Assembly (NCBI GenBank): GCA_028713555.1
Contig: JAQTOA010000011.1
Coordinates: 1-64,000, forward strand
Source: Sterolibacterium sp.
Lineage (GTDB): Bacteria; Pseudomonadota; Gammaproteobacteria; Burkholderiales; Rhodocyclaceae
Direction: 5' to 3'
Length of the DNA: 64,000 nucleotides
Part shown: piece after piece, positions 27,113 through 36,699 of the stretch
How the letters are laid out: every line of letters starts with the position of its first letter
How positions within the stretch are numbered: position 1 is the stretch's first letter
Position numbers and translations under genes: made by a program
Notes under the pieces: generated by a model
Database searches by the model: none
What the model was told of the DNA's origin: nothing
What the model saw: only the letters and a program-made list of their open reading frames with translations

Positions 27113-27272
27113 CGCTCGGCCCGAGATTGACCGTCTCAATGCTCCGATCTGAATTATTAAATTTCATGAACTCTTCAATTTCATCGGGCGTCATTGGCTT
27201 GTCCCAACCGTCAGGATCTGTGCCGATGCTGCTGAGTGCGAGAGAAAGTGTATTGGTCAATAATTTGTCCAT
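27093..27272 (-). CDS. Small acidic hypothetical protein, first gene of the AT-rich pair
   Basis: The 59-residue protein is acidic (DPDGWDKPMTPDEIEEFMKF). The ATG at 27272 has a very good GGAGGGA Shine-Dalgarno, which supports a real gene despite its size. Its overlap with the larger downstream gene resembles immunity/toxin or small regulatory pairs, but no family is recognised, and this is only a positional argument. Confidence 0.5.
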   Translation of the reverse strand: MDKLLTNTLSLALSSIGTDPDGWDKPMTPDEIEEFMKFNNSDRSIETVNLGPSDDRNQV

Positions 27273-27469
27273 GATCCCTCCTGACAGAAGAACTCTACTT
27301 TCCATCAGTATATGCCAGTTTGCGCCATGTCAATTTTGATTATGTTGGAAGATCAGTGCCAATTCGCACTTTTGGCATGGTACTGGTCAAATTTGGTTAC
27401 ACAGGGGTTAATAGAACAGGAAACCCCGAAACTCAAAACGGCTCCCATCGCTGGAAGCCGCTTGAATAC

Positions 27470-27545
<76 letters not shown>

Positions 27546-27709
27546 GTTGCTGCAAATTAGGGCGGGATTATAGCTGCGGGGTACTATTGAGTCAAAAGAA
27601 GATGCCCTTGAGCAGCATGAATGGCGGATTCTGTCAAAATATCGGGGGCGCCGCGATACCTGCGGCATGCCAGAATGCGAACTTGCCAGTGCAGATGCAG
27701 GAATATGTC

Positions 27710-29284
27710 ATGACCAAAATCTATGCTTACGATTCAACTTTGCGGGATGGAGCCCAAGCCCAGGGAATCTCCTACTCGGTGGAAGACAAGATCAAGATCG
27801 TCGGACGGCTGGACGATCTGGGCATCAACTACATCGAAGCCGGCAATCCGGGCTCCAACCCCAAGGACCTGGAATTCTTCACGCGCCTCGGCACGCTCAA
27901 ACTCAAGCACGCAAAAATTGCCGCCTTCGGCAGCACCCGCAAGGTGGGCATCGACGTCACACAGGACAGCAACGTCCAGTCGCTCTTGAAAGCCGGCACC
28001 CGCGCCATCACGATTTTCGGCAAGTGCTGGGATTACCAGGTCACCAACATCCTGCGCACCAGCCTGGAAGAAAACCTGGCCATGATCGGCGACACCATCC
28101 GCTACCTCAAGCGGCAGGGCAAGGAAGTAGTGTTCGACGCCGAACATTTTTTCGACGGCTACAAGGCCAATCCCGAATACGCTCTGCTGACTCTGACCGC
28201 CGCGGCCGAAGCCGGCGCGGACTGTCTGTGCCTTTGCGATACCAATGGCGGCGGCTTCCCCAGCGAAATCTTCGAAATCACGCGCACCGTGGTCGGCCGC
28301 TTCAAGGTTGCCATCGGCATCCATTGCCACAACGACGGCGAGCTCGCCGTGGCCAATTCGGTGATGGCGGTGCAGGCGGGGGCGACCCAGGTGCAGGGCA
28401 CCATCAACGGGATCGGCGAGCGCTGCGGCAACGCCAACCTGTGCTCGATCATCCCCAACCTGCAGTTCAAGCTCGGCTTCGACTGCATCCCGCCGGAAAG
28501 CATGCGGCACCTGACTTCGACGGCACGTTTCGTCAGCGAAATCGCCAACATCACCCACAACGAGAAGGCGCCTTATGTCGGCAACGATGCGTTTGCCCAC
28601 AAGGGCGGCATGCACATCGATGCGGTGAACAAGGACCCGATATCCTATGAGCATATCAACCCGGAGAGCGTGGGCAACAACCGGCGCATCCTGATGTCGG
28701 AAGTGGCCGGGCGCAGCACCCTGCTGGCCAGGATCAACGCCGTCGATCCGACACTCACCAAGGATTCCCCGGAAACCCAGAAAGTGGTCGATCGCCTCAA
28801 GGAACTGGAACACGAAGGCTACCAATTCGAGACCGCCGAAAGCTCGTTCGAACTGGTGGTGCGCAAGCTTCTCGGCAAGTATCAGCCGTTCTTCGAACTG
28901 CGGGAGTTCAAGGTCATCGTCAACGAGCCAGCGGTGAATAGCATGAATTCATCCGCCATGATCAAGATCAGCGTCGGCAACCAGGAGGAATTCACCGCCG
29001 CGGAAGGCGACGGGCCGGTCAACGCGCTCGACAACGCGGTGCGCAAGGCGCTGGAACGCTTCTACCCGGCGATCAAGGAGATCAAACTCACCGACTACAA
29101 GGTGCGCGTCCTCGACTCCGACAAGGCCTCGGCCGCCAAGGTGCGAGTGCTGATCGAGACCACCGATCATCTTGAAAACTGGACCACCATCGGCGTATCC
29201 ACCGACATCATCGACGCCTCCTGGCGCGCCCTGGTCGATGCCATCGAGTACAAGCTGGTGCGGGATCAGGAACGACAGGCGTGA
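27710..29284 (+). CDS. cimA: (R)-citramalate synthase
   Basis: This 524-residue enzyme condenses pyruvate and acetyl-CoA to citramalate, the threonine-independent entry to isoleucine synthesis. The HMGL-like barrel starts MTKIYAYDSTLRDGAQ, with the metal-binding HCHNDGELAVANS and GIGERCGNAN. The C-terminal allosteric LeuA dimer domain is present (ELREFKVIVNEP onward). It resembles CimA more than LeuA in the DGAQAQG start and overall length. GCAGGA precedes the ATG at 27710. The leuCDB genes nearby supply the following isomerase and dehydrogenase steps. Confidence 0.92.
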   Translation: MTKIYAYDSTLRDGAQAQGISYSVEDKIKIVGRLDDLGINYIEAGNPGSNPKDLEFFTRLGTLKLKHAKIAAFGSTRKVGIDVTQDSNVQSLLKAGTRAITIFGKCWDYQVTNILRTSLEENLAMIGDTIRYLKRQGKEVVFDAEHFFDGYKANPEYALLTLTAAAEAGADCLCLCDTNGGGFPSEIFEITRTVVGRFKVAIGIHCHNDGELAVANSVMAVQAGATQVQGTINGIGERCGNANLCSIIPNLQFKLGFDCIPPESMRHLTSTARFVSEIANITHNEKAPYVGNDAFAHKGGMHIDAVNKDPISYEHINPESVGNNRRILMSEVAGRSTLLARINAVDPTLTKDSPETQKVVDRLKELEHEGYQFETAESSFELVVRKLLGKYQPFFELREFKVIVNEPAVNSMNSSAMIKISVGNQEEFTAAEGDGPVNALDNAVRKALERFYPAIKEIKLTDYKVRVLDSDKASAAKVRVLIETTDHLENWTTIGVSTDIIDASWRALVDAIEYKLVRDQERQA

Positions 29285-29309
29285 GGCGTTGCTCAATCGA
29301 GAGCAGGTC

Positions 29310-30098
29310 TTAGCTTGGCTTGAGCAGCACCAGTTTCAATTGCGCCTGTTCCTCAGGCCGAAGAGTGACTTGCTGGTAGTTGATCAGGCCGCGCTTGGGA
29401 TGGTTGAAAGCGCGTTGCCCTCCCTGGCGTTCCAGAACGTCATGCTGTTTCCAATAACGCGCGAAATCCGGACTGGCTTGGCTCAGTTCTTCGATCAGGC
29501 GTTGCAGGGCTGGATCTTCCAGCCGATTGCGGCAATCGGCGCGAAATTCGGCGGCAATGCGGCGCGCGCGGGTTTCCCAGTCCACCACGAATTGCCGGGA
29601 TTGCGGCAGCAGAAAGACGAAGCGCAGCAGGTTGGGCAAAGGCGCGGATGCTGGCTGCTTCCGATCCAGCCAGCCGGTAAACAACTTGGCGGCCGGAGCA
29701 TTCCAGGCCAGCAAATCCCAATAGCTCCCCATGATGTAGGCCGGGATACTGATGTCCGCGAGCATGGCCACGAGCGCTGTCGGAACGCTGTCTTCTTCGG
29801 TTTGGGCGGATTGCGGATCGCGGCGTCCGGCCATTTCGAACAGGTAGGCGCGCTCGCTGCGGTTGAGTTGCAGCGTCTGCGCCAGTCGATCGAGCACGGC
29901 GGAGGAAATATTGATCTCGCGCCCTTGTTCGATCCAGGTGTACCAGGTCGGGCTGATGCCGGCTAGTTGCGCCACTTCCTCGCGGCGCAAACCTTGGGTG
30001 CGGCGGCGGTTTCCAGCCGGAAAACCAAATGCGGCCGGGGCGCTGCGTTGGCGCAGCGCCTGGAGAAACTGGCCGAGTTCGCTACGGCGGGTGTCCAT
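29310..30098 (-). CDS. XRE-type regulator with MmyB-like ligand domain
   Basis: The 262-residue protein has an N-terminal helix-turn-helix (RREEVAQLAGISPTWYTWIEQGR, about residues 38-60). A C-terminal domain of the MmyB type follows (DISIPAYIMGSYWDLLAWNAPAAKLF, FARYWKQHDV, FNHPKRGLINYQQVTL), thought to bind fatty-acyl-like ligands. Such regulators usually control a divergently encoded oxidoreductase; here the divergent gene is leuC, which may be coincidence. Repeats of the type CTAGT lie in the gap 30110-30145 and are possible operator sites. Confidence 0.85.
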   Translation of the reverse strand: MDTRRSELGQFLQALRQRSAPAAFGFPAGNRRRTQGLRREEVAQLAGISPTWYTWIEQGREINISSAVLDRLAQTLQLNRSERAYLFEMAGRRDPQSAQTEEDSVPTALVAMLADISIPAYIMGSYWDLLAWNAPAAKLFTGWLDRKQPASAPLPNLLRFVFLLPQSRQFVVDWETRARRIAAEFRADCRNRLEDPALQRLIEELSQASPDFARYWKQHDVLERQGGQRAFNHPKRGLINYQQVTLRPEEQAQLKLVLLKPS

Positions 30099-30234
30099 GC
30101 ATCCTCACTTGGGTATTAGTCTTGGTACTAGTATAACCGCTAGTCTTGTTCCGGTATCCAAGACCCACTAGCATATCGATACTTTCAGGGTTGCAGACTG
30201 ATTGCCGGTATCTGGATTTTTTCAAGGAGTCGCT

Positions 30235-31644
30235 ATGGCGGGCAAAACACTTTACGACAAATTATGGGAATCGCATGTGGTGCGCGAGGAAAGCGACGGC
30301 ACCTGTCTGCTCTACATCGATCGCCACCTGGTGCATGAAGTCACCAGTCCGCAAGCCTTCGAAGGCATGCGTCTGGCCGGCCGCAGGCCGTGGCGCAGCA
30401 GTTCGGTGGTGGCGGTGCCGGATCACAACACGCCGACCAAGGACTGGGACCAGGGGATTCGGGATCCGATCTCCAGCCTGCAAGTGGAAACGCTGGATCA
30501 GAACATCAAGGAATTCGGCGCGCTGGTGTATTTCCCCTTCAAGCATGCCAACCAGGGCATCATCCACGTGATCGGCCCGGAAAACGGCACCACCCTGCCC
30601 GGCATGACCGTGGTCTGTGGCGACAGCCACACATCCACGCATGGCGCCTTCGGCGCGCTGGCGCACGGTATCGGCACTTCCGAGGTGGAGCATGTGCTGG
30701 CGACCCAGACCCTGATCACCAAGAAGTCCAAGCGCATGCTGATCAAGATCGACGGCCAGCTCGGCAAGGGCGTAACCGCCAAGGACGTGGCCCTGGCGGT
30801 GATCGGCAGAATCGGCACGGCCGGCGGCACCGGCTGCGCTATCGAATTCGGCGGCAGCGTGATCAGAAGCCTGTCGATGGAAGGCCGCATGACCATCTGC
30901 AACATGGCCATCGAGGCCGGTGCCCGCGCCGGCCTGATCGCCGCCGACGACAAGACCATCGCCTATCTGAAGGGTCGTCCGTATGCGCCGAAGGACGCCG
31001 ACTGGGACAGGGCGGTGGCTTACTGGAATACCCTGCACTCCGATGCCGATGCCCAATTCGACAACGTGCTCGAACTCAAAGGCGAAGAGATTTCCCCGCA
31101 AGTCACCTGGGGCACGTCGCCGGAACAGGTGCTGCCGATCAATTCCCGCGTTCCCAATCCGGCCAAGGAGGCTGACCCGCTCAAGCGCGCCGGCATCGAG
31201 CGGGCATTGAAGTACATGGGACTGACGGCCGATATGCCGATCGAGGAGATCCGCATCGACAAGGTGTTCATCGGTTCCTGCACCAACTCGCGCATCGAAG
31301 ACCTGCGCGCTGCCGCCAAGATCACCCAAGGCAAGCAGAAGGCCGCCACGGTGAATCAGGTGCTGGTGGTGCCGGGCTCCGGCCAGGTCAAGCGCCAGGC
31401 CGAAGCGGAAGGCCTGGACAAAATCTTCCTCGCCGCCGGGTTCGAGTGGCGCGAGCCGGGCTGCTCGATGTGCCTGGCCATGAATGCCGACCGCCTGCCG
31501 CCCGGCGAGCGCTGCGCCTCGACCTCCAATCGCAACTTCGAAGGCCGCCAGGGACCGGGCGGACGCACACACCTGGTCAGCCCGGAGATGGCCGCCGCCG
31601 CGGCGATTGCCGGGCACTTCGTCGATATCCGCACCCTGCTCTAA
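30235..31644 (+). CDS. leuC: 3-isopropylmalate dehydratase, large subunit
   Basis: This 469-residue aconitase-family protein has the iron-sulfur ligand motifs GSCTNSR (about residue 346) and GCSMCLAMN (about 409-413), and the substrate-binding [12 protein letters not shown]. With LeuD it isomerises 2- to 3-isopropylmalate in leucine synthesis, and citramalate in the CimA route. AAGGAG precedes the ATG. It is first in leuC-leuD-leuB. Confidence 0.97.
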   Translation: MAGKTLYDKLWESHVVREESDGTCLLYIDRHLVHEVTSPQAFEGMRLAGRRPWRSSSVVAVPDHNTPTKDWDQGIRDPISSLQVETLDQNIKEFGALVYFPFKHANQGIIHVIGPENGTTLPGMTVVCGDSHTSTHGAFGALAHGIGTSEVEHVLATQTLITKKSKRMLIKIDGQLGKGVTAKDVALAVIGRIGTAGGTGCAIEFGGSVIRSLSMEGRMTICNMAIEAGARAGLIAADDKTIAYLKGRPYAPKDADWDRAVAYWNTLHSDADAQFDNVLELKGEEISPQVTWGTSPEQVLPINSRVPNPAKEADPLKRAGIERALKYMGLTADMPIEEIRIDKVFIGSCTNSRIEDLRAAAKITQGKQKAATVNQVLVVPGSGQVKRQAEAEGLDKIFLAAGFEWREPGCSMCLAMNADRLPPGERCASTSNRNFEGRQGPGGRTHLVSPEMAAAAAIAGHFVDIRTLL

Positions 31645-31659
31645 CCACGGGATACTGCC

Positions 31660-32298
31660 ATGAAAGCTTTTACACAATTGAACGGGCTGGTTTGCCCACT
31701 CGACCGCGCCAATGTCGATACCGACGCAATCATTCCCAAGCAATTTCTGAAGTCCATCAAGCGCTCCGGCTTCGGCCCCTACTTGTTCGACGAATGGCGT
31801 TACTTGGACCACGGTGAGCCGGGCATGGTTTGCAGCAGCCGCCCCTTGAATAATGATTTCGTGCTGAATCAGCCGCGCTACCGCAACGCCAAGATCCTGC
31901 TGACACGCGACAACTTCGGTTGCGGATCGAGCCGCGAGCATGCGCCGTGGGCCATCGAGGACTATGGCATCCAGGTCATCATCGCGCCTTCGTTCGCCGA
32001 CATCTTCTTCGGCAATTGCTACAAGAACGGCATCCTGCCGATCGTCGCACCGGTTGGCATCGTCGACCAGTTATTCCGCGAGTGTTTCGCCACGCCAGAC
32101 TATCGCCTGAGGGTCGATCTGGAAACGCAGACCGTGCGCAACCCTGCCGGCGAGTGGTTCAGTTTCGACATCACGCCACATCGCAAGCATTGCCTGATGA
32201 ACGGCCTCGACGAGATCGGCCTGACCCTGCAGCATGCCGACGAGATCAGGGCGTTCGAGAACCAACACAAAGCGGCACAGCCCTGGCTGTTCAACTGA
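31660..32298 (+). CDS. leuD: 3-isopropylmalate dehydratase, small subunit
   Basis: The 212-residue protein is the swivel-domain subunit of isopropylmalate isomerase: [17 protein letters not shown] at the start, and [21 protein letters not shown], which shapes the active site. It begins 16 bp after the leuC stop and ends 13 bp before leuB, so the three are one operon. Confidence 0.97.
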   Translation: MKAFTQLNGLVCPLDRANVDTDAIIPKQFLKSIKRSGFGPYLFDEWRYLDHGEPGMVCSSRPLNNDFVLNQPRYRNAKILLTRDNFGCGSSREHAPWAIEDYGIQVIIAPSFADIFFGNCYKNGILPIVAPVGIVDQLFRECFATPDYRLRVDLETQTVRNPAGEWFSFDITPHRKHCLMNGLDEIGLTLQHADEIRAFENQHKAAQPWLFN

Positions 32299-32311
32299 AA
32301 GGATATTCCAA

Positions 32312-33373
32312 ATGAAAATTGCAGTCCTGCCGGGCGACGGCATCGGTCCAGAAATCATCGGTCAAGCATTGCGCGTGCTTGACGTCTTCAAGGCCGAGGG
32401 CATGAAAATCGAAACCGAGGAGGCGCTCCTTGGTGGCGGCGCCGTCGATGCCACCGGCTCGCCCTACCCGGAAGCCACGCAAAACATCGCGCGCGCCGCC
32501 GATGCCGTTCTGCTGGGGGCCGTCGGCGGTCCGCAGTGGGACAACCTGCCGCGCCCGCAACGCCCGGAACGCGGCCTGCTCGGCATCCGCAAAGACCTGA
32601 ACCTGTTCGCCAACCTGCGTCCGGCCGTGCTCTATGCGGAACTCGCCAACGCTTCGTCGCTGAAACCGGAAATCGTCGCCGGCCTCGATATCATGATCGT
32701 GCGTGAACTGACTGGCGACATCTACTTCGGCGAGCCGCGCGGCATCACCGTCGAAAACGGCAAGCGCGTCGGCCGCAATACCATGATCTACAACGAAGAC
32801 GAAATCCGCCGCATCGGCCGCGTCGCCTTCAAGGCGGCCCAGAAGCGCAGCAAGAAGGTCTGCTCGGTGGACAAGATGAACGTGCTGGAAACCACCCAGC
32901 TCTGGCGCGACGTGATGATCGAGCTCGCCCCGGAGTATCCGGATGTCACACTCAGCCACATGCTGGTCGACAACGCCGCGATGCAACTGGTGCGCAACCC
33001 CAAGCAGTTCGACGTGATGGTCACCGGCAACATCTTCGGCGACATCCTCTCCGATGAAGCCTCGATGCTGACCGGCTCCATCGGCATGCTGCCGTCGGCA
33101 TCGCTCGACGAGAACAACAAGGGCATGTACGAACCCTGCCACGGCTCGGCGCCGGACATCGCCGGCAAGAACCTCGCCAACCCGCTGGCTACCATCCTTT
33201 CGGTGGCGATGATGCTGCGCTACACCTTCAACAACGAGGCCGCTGCATCACGCATCGAGGGCGCCGTGAAAAAGGTGCTCGCCGCCGGCTATCGCACCGC
33301 CGACATTTTCGAGGCGGGCATGAAGAAATTATCCTGCAGCGAGATGGGAGACCGCGTGGTGGCTGCGCTGTAA
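32312..33373 (+). CDS. leuB: 3-isopropylmalate dehydrogenase
   Basis: The 353-residue NAD-dependent decarboxylating dehydrogenase shows [10 protein letters not shown] at the start, the [13 protein letters not shown] substrate loop, catalytic Lys in VDKMNVL, metal-binding DNAAMQL and [13 protein letters not shown], and [10 protein letters not shown]. It performs the third step of leucine synthesis and probably the parallel step of the citramalate route. AAGGATATT precedes the ATG. Confidence 0.97.
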   Translation: MKIAVLPGDGIGPEIIGQALRVLDVFKAEGMKIETEEALLGGGAVDATGSPYPEATQNIARAADAVLLGAVGGPQWDNLPRPQRPERGLLGIRKDLNLFANLRPAVLYAELANASSLKPEIVAGLDIMIVRELTGDIYFGEPRGITVENGKRVGRNTMIYNEDEIRRIGRVAFKAAQKRSKKVCSVDKMNVLETTQLWRDVMIELAPEYPDVTLSHMLVDNAAMQLVRNPKQFDVMVTGNIFGDILSDEASMLTGSIGMLPSASLDENNKGMYEPCHGSAPDIAGKNLANPLATILSVAMMLRYTFNNEAAASRIEGAVKKVLAAGYRTADIFEAGMKKLSCSEMGDRVVAAL

Positions 33374-33377
33374 TCGG

Positions 33378-33398
33378 CGGCAAGAATCAATCTTGCCG
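33378..33398 (+). terminator. Hairpin after leuB, possible terminator
   Basis: CGGCAAGA pairs perfectly with TCTTGCCG around the loop ATCAA, five bases after the leuB stop. No T-run follows, so it could be a Rho-dependent end or an mRNA-stabilising hairpin. The gap 33399-33532 shows no gene. Confidence 0.45.
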
Positions 33399-33532
33399 GA
33401 CTCCGGCTTGCTGCCGAGGCACGAGGCAAGCAATAGTGCCCGGCACCAGGCCGTCGGCACTATGCACGAAAAGCACTCGATGCACGCAGGGTGCATCCCA
33501 TCAACAACCGGAAGGTTGCTGGTTGCCGGATT

Positions 33533-34096
33533 TCAACACTGCTCGCGCGCATGGAGCGGTCGAAACGCAAGAATCCGGGCACTTTCTTTCTGCACGGAAT
33601 CCATGGCAGACGTTGAGTCATGGGAGTTTTCGCCCTGCTCCATAGCGCAAACCAAATCCTGCCATTTGCTGTTCAGGCAAAGAAAGCTCCCCCACATCAT
33701 CTGATAGATCCTCACTGTCGATCCCAAGGCGGAAAGTGACAAACGGCGCTCGCTGTCGACCCGGAATTGAATCCCACGTAGCCGATGCCTGTATTTCATC
33801 GGAGCTCTGTCGATAAAACTTTCTATCATCTCGCGGCGCAATGCCTCAAACGCCTGTGGGTCGTCATGCGCGAGCCGCGCAAGAACCTCGTGGCCGGGAA
33901 GTTCCAACGACTGACATTCATCTGGATTTCCTGCCGGCTTCAGCGAAGACACATCCGACAACGCCGTACGTTGCGTTACAGCACCCGCTACTCCAACTGC
34001 CGCGCCACAATTAACACCATCGCCCACCATAGTGACGGCTGGCGTAGTCGCCTCTTGGTAATCCAGACCTATTACCGGATAATCGTTGTATTTCAT
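33533..34096 (-). CDS. DUF3135-domain protein
   Basis: The 187-residue protein contains the DUF3135 core near residues 68-115 (LARLAHDDPQAFEALRREMIESFI...YRHRLRGIQFRVDSERR). The N-terminal 65 residues and the C-terminal third are not conserved motifs that I know. DUF3135 has no assigned function. The gene stands alone between leuB and a CBS-domain gene transcribed in the same direction, with a 216-bp gap to the latter, in which I see nothing further. Confidence 0.72.
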   Translation of the reverse strand: MKYNDYPVIGLDYQEATTPAVTMVGDGVNCGAAVGVAGAVTQRTALSDVSSLKPAGNPDECQSLELPGHEVLARLAHDDPQAFEALRREMIESFIDRAPMKYRHRLRGIQFRVDSERRLSLSALGSTVRIYQMMWGSFLCLNSKWQDLVCAMEQGENSHDSTSAMDSVQKESARILAFRPLHAREQC

Positions 34097-34312
34097 TTCA
34101 ATCTCCTTCCTAACACTTCCTCAACTCAGGACCGACCTCCCCGTTCTTTTATAGCACAATAGTTGACTAGATACCTATGGTTTTCCCGCAGCACACAACA
34201 GCCCTTACCACTCCCATGCAACCGAACTGCTATTGATGGCGCACCCTTCAGGATAAGGGTTGTGGTTGTCGTTGCGATGGCCTTACCGAATGCTCAGCGC
34301 AGGCTATCGTCC

Positions 34313-35065
34313 TCACCATCCAATCGCCGCCTCGATCTCGGCAAAGGTGCGGCCGATGTCCGTTGCTTCGATCGCGATGCCCATTTGTCGAGCAATCTGG
34401 GTCAAGGAAAAAATGCCGGTTATCCACTGACGACCGCCCGATGCTTGATGCACCGCCAATGCATGTTGGCGACCCGCACGCTTTAGCGTTTCCACGACAT
34501 CACCCACCCTGGCAGCCCGCAACTCGCTCATATCTATCACTTCAAGCCGGTCCGCCGGAGTCATGACGTCCCGGACAAGCACCTCGTCGTGATGAATTCC
34601 GCGTTGCTGGGTAATTTGCACCGGTTTCTCGCCGAGGATATCGGAAGCCGTGACAATCCCCAGAAAGCGAAGATCATCGCCAACGAACAATGCCCGCACG
34701 CGATGAACGATCATGGTCTGGTTAGCCTTCTCGATAAAGGCTGACGGGGCAATGGTAACGGCCACTACGCGGCGCAAGTCGGTCATGACATCGAGTGCCG
34801 ACGATTCGGCGGACACTCTTGTATCGTCCTGATCGACCAAGTGATAGCCAGCGTTAGTCGCCAGCTTCGATTGACGCAAGACCCTGAAACGTCCGGGCAA
34901 ATGGGCCGGGGTTCCATATTTGGATGAAACCTCTGCAACCTTGCTCGGCTGGAACCACATCAGCTTTAGGAAATGATCTTTGTGGCCCCGCCCACCAGAG
35001 AGCGGGTTCGGCGTGTCAGGAGAGAAGGATTCCGTTGCGGCATGGATCTCTTGTTCTAATTGCAT
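34313..35065 (-). CDS. CBS-domain pair protein
   Basis: The 250-residue protein has a CBS pair in its second half: VVAVTIAPSAFIEKANQTMIVHRVRALFVGDDLRFLGIVTASDILGE, then VRDVMTPADRLEVIDMSELRAARVGDVVETLKRAGRQHALAV. The N-terminal 80 residues are unlike any domain I know. CBS pairs bind adenine nucleotides and regulate attached or partner proteins. AAAGGAGG lies before the ATG at 35065. A second small CBS protein lies at 36075. No catalytic domain is present. Confidence 0.8.
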   Translation of the reverse strand: MQLEQEIHAATESFSPDTPNPLSGGRGHKDHFLKLMWFQPSKVAEVSSKYGTPAHLPGRFRVLRQSKLATNAGYHLVDQDDTRVSAESSALDVMTDLRRVVAVTIAPSAFIEKANQTMIVHRVRALFVGDDLRFLGIVTASDILGEKPVQITQQRGIHHDEVLVRDVMTPADRLEVIDMSELRAARVGDVVETLKRAGRQHALAVHQASGGRQWITGIFSLTQIARQMGIAIEATDIGRTFAEIEAAIGW

Positions 35066-35360
35066 GACAGCCTCCTTTTGAGTGGACAACACTGCGGAAA
35101 TAATCGCCCTCGGTAGCCACGTAATAGAATTGCTCCAACTCCCTTGCCATGAGTTGAACTAGCCATTGCGGCAAGCACTCCAGTTAGACATCATCCCTAC
35201 CGATAGTTCGGGCGGCGAAAGTGCTCAATCCGCACCATTAGTGCGCGACCCTGTCAATCTGATTTGCGATGCGGGCAACTACATGACGGGAGCCTCAACC
35301 GATGCTCTTATCGGCGCGCATCAAATCGCGCTGCCGGAACCTGCCCGACCCCTTACCCAA

Positions 35361-35708
35361 TCAACTCTCGGCCATCATCATGCAATCGATCTTCGCCGCA
35401 CAGATGAAATCATTTTCCGACAAGCCACCTATAGCGTGCGTGGAATAACGCACGCGGCATTGGCGATAACCCACTTCAAGATCGGGATGGTGGTTTTCGT
35501 GATGAGAGATCCAGGCGGTTGCATTGACAAAAGCCATGGTCTCGTAATAGTTTTTGAATCGGTAGGCCTTCGCGATTTCGTTATCCGTCTGCTCCCAGCC
35601 TTCAAGCTCCCGCAAAAGACGCTTGATTTCGCCCTGCTCCAGCGGCGGCACGCCACCTTCGCAGGGTTTACATGCCTTCGTACTCAAGTTACATACAGTG
35701 TTTGTCAT
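35361..35708 (-). CDS. phhB: Pterin-4a-carbinolamine dehydratase
   Basis: The 115-residue protein has the family active site: ISHHENHHPDLEVGYRQCRVRYSTHAIGGLSENDFICAAKID. It dehydrates 4a-hydroxytetrahydropterin during recycling of the aromatic-amino-acid hydroxylase cofactor, or serves as a transcription-related DCoH-like protein. An extra Cys-rich N-terminus (CNLSTKACKPCEGG) precedes the core. No phenylalanine hydroxylase gene is in view, so the physiological partner is unclear. The gap 35066-35360 shows no gene. Confidence 0.9.
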   Translation of the reverse strand: MTNTVCNLSTKACKPCEGGVPPLEQGEIKRLLRELEGWEQTDNEIAKAYRFKNYYETMAFVNATAWISHHENHHPDLEVGYRQCRVRYSTHAIGGLSENDFICAAKIDCMMMAES

Positions 35709-35903
35709 GGCAAGGTCTCCTTATAAAATAATGCCGGCCTGAGGTACCTACCAAGGAATCGGCTGGCGATCATGGAAGAAACCGCCGCTGGGGCCAGCGT
35801 CGGGGAGAGCCGATCAGCCGCCCATTCCCCCCGTCGGCCAAATGCTGTTTAGGCCGGAAGGCGGCGACACGAACCCGACGCCATCCCGATCGGGCACTTC
35901 ACG

Positions 35904-35942
35904 ACGAGCCTTGATAACGAGCCTTGATAACGAGCCTTGACA
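35904..35942. repeat. Three tandem 13-bp repeats
   Basis: The unit ACGAGCCTTGATA occurs three times head to tail (the last with one or two changes). It is the only notable structure in the otherwise gene-free stretch 35709-36074. Confidence 0.8.
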
Positions 35943-36074
35943 AACCCGTCCTGATCTCGTCTCAGAGATCATTGACAATCAAGGCCCAGAGCCAAGCGGT
36001 CCCATCACAGCTTAGGCACAACCCCTGTACGCCCATCACGACTTACCAACGAACACGGCAGACCCGTGGTCGAA

Positions 36075-36506
36075 TTAGCCGCGAATGTAGTTTACGAGCT
36101 GGTTGATGATGAAGTCCTTCTCCGAGATGTTGTCCTTGACCATGTCGCCGATGGATAGTACGCCAATCACCTGTTCATTCTCCAGCACTGGCAAGTGGCG
36201 CAACCTCTTATCCGTGATCAGCGCCATGCAGTCTTCGTTGGTCTGATTCGGACGCACATAGGCCACTTGGCGAGTCATGAATTCCGAAACCAAGACGTCT
36301 TTCTCGGACTTGTTCAGTAAATACATCCTGCGAGCATAGTCCCTCTCCGTCACAATGCCGACCAGCTTCCCCCCTCCGTCCAGTACCAGCAGCGCACCAA
36401 CGTTTCTGGCAGCCATCAACTGCATTGCCTCGAACATCGACTTGTCCGGCGAGATCGCTGCGACTTCATGGCCCTTGCCTTCAAGTAATTGTCTTACGGT
36501 CTTCAT
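36075..36506 (-). CDS. Two-CBS-domain protein (stand-alone)
   Basis: The 143-residue protein is almost entirely one CBS pair: MKTVRQLLEGKGHEVAAISPDKSMFEAMQLMAARNVGALLVLDGGGKLVGIVTERDYARR and VSEFMTRQVAYVRPNQTNEDCMALITDKRLRHLPVLENEQVIGVLSIGDMVK. The start at 36506 has GGGAGGTG upstream. Stand-alone CBS proteins act as nucleotide-sensing regulators of partners that cannot be deduced here. Confidence 0.88.
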   Translation of the reverse strand: MKTVRQLLEGKGHEVAAISPDKSMFEAMQLMAARNVGALLVLDGGGKLVGIVTERDYARRMYLLNKSEKDVLVSEFMTRQVAYVRPNQTNEDCMALITDKRLRHLPVLENEQVIGVLSIGDMVKDNISEKDFIINQLVNYIRG

Positions 36507-36699
36507 GGCCCACCTCCCATAAGTTATCCGACTGGTCTTGTCTGGATTAAGTATCCTCGGCTCAGATAATGCTGTCAAGGCGAAGTGTTGAGAAGCGAAG
36601 GCGACCGACAGTGCCCGTCACAGCAATCTTGAAATGGCTGTCACGTCCTCGAGACTGAATGTTCAGCGCGCTTAGTAATTCAAGCGCTATTTGCCCATA

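Noticed and set aside
30262..31941. Long minus-strand open frame of more than 500 codons opposite leuC
   Set aside because: It mirrors the codon positions of the well-supported leuC/leuD genes, has no domain and encodes a His/Gly/Ala-rich shadow sequence typical of GC-rich genes.
35904..35942. CRISPR array
   Set aside because: The 13-bp units are directly adjacent without unique spacers.
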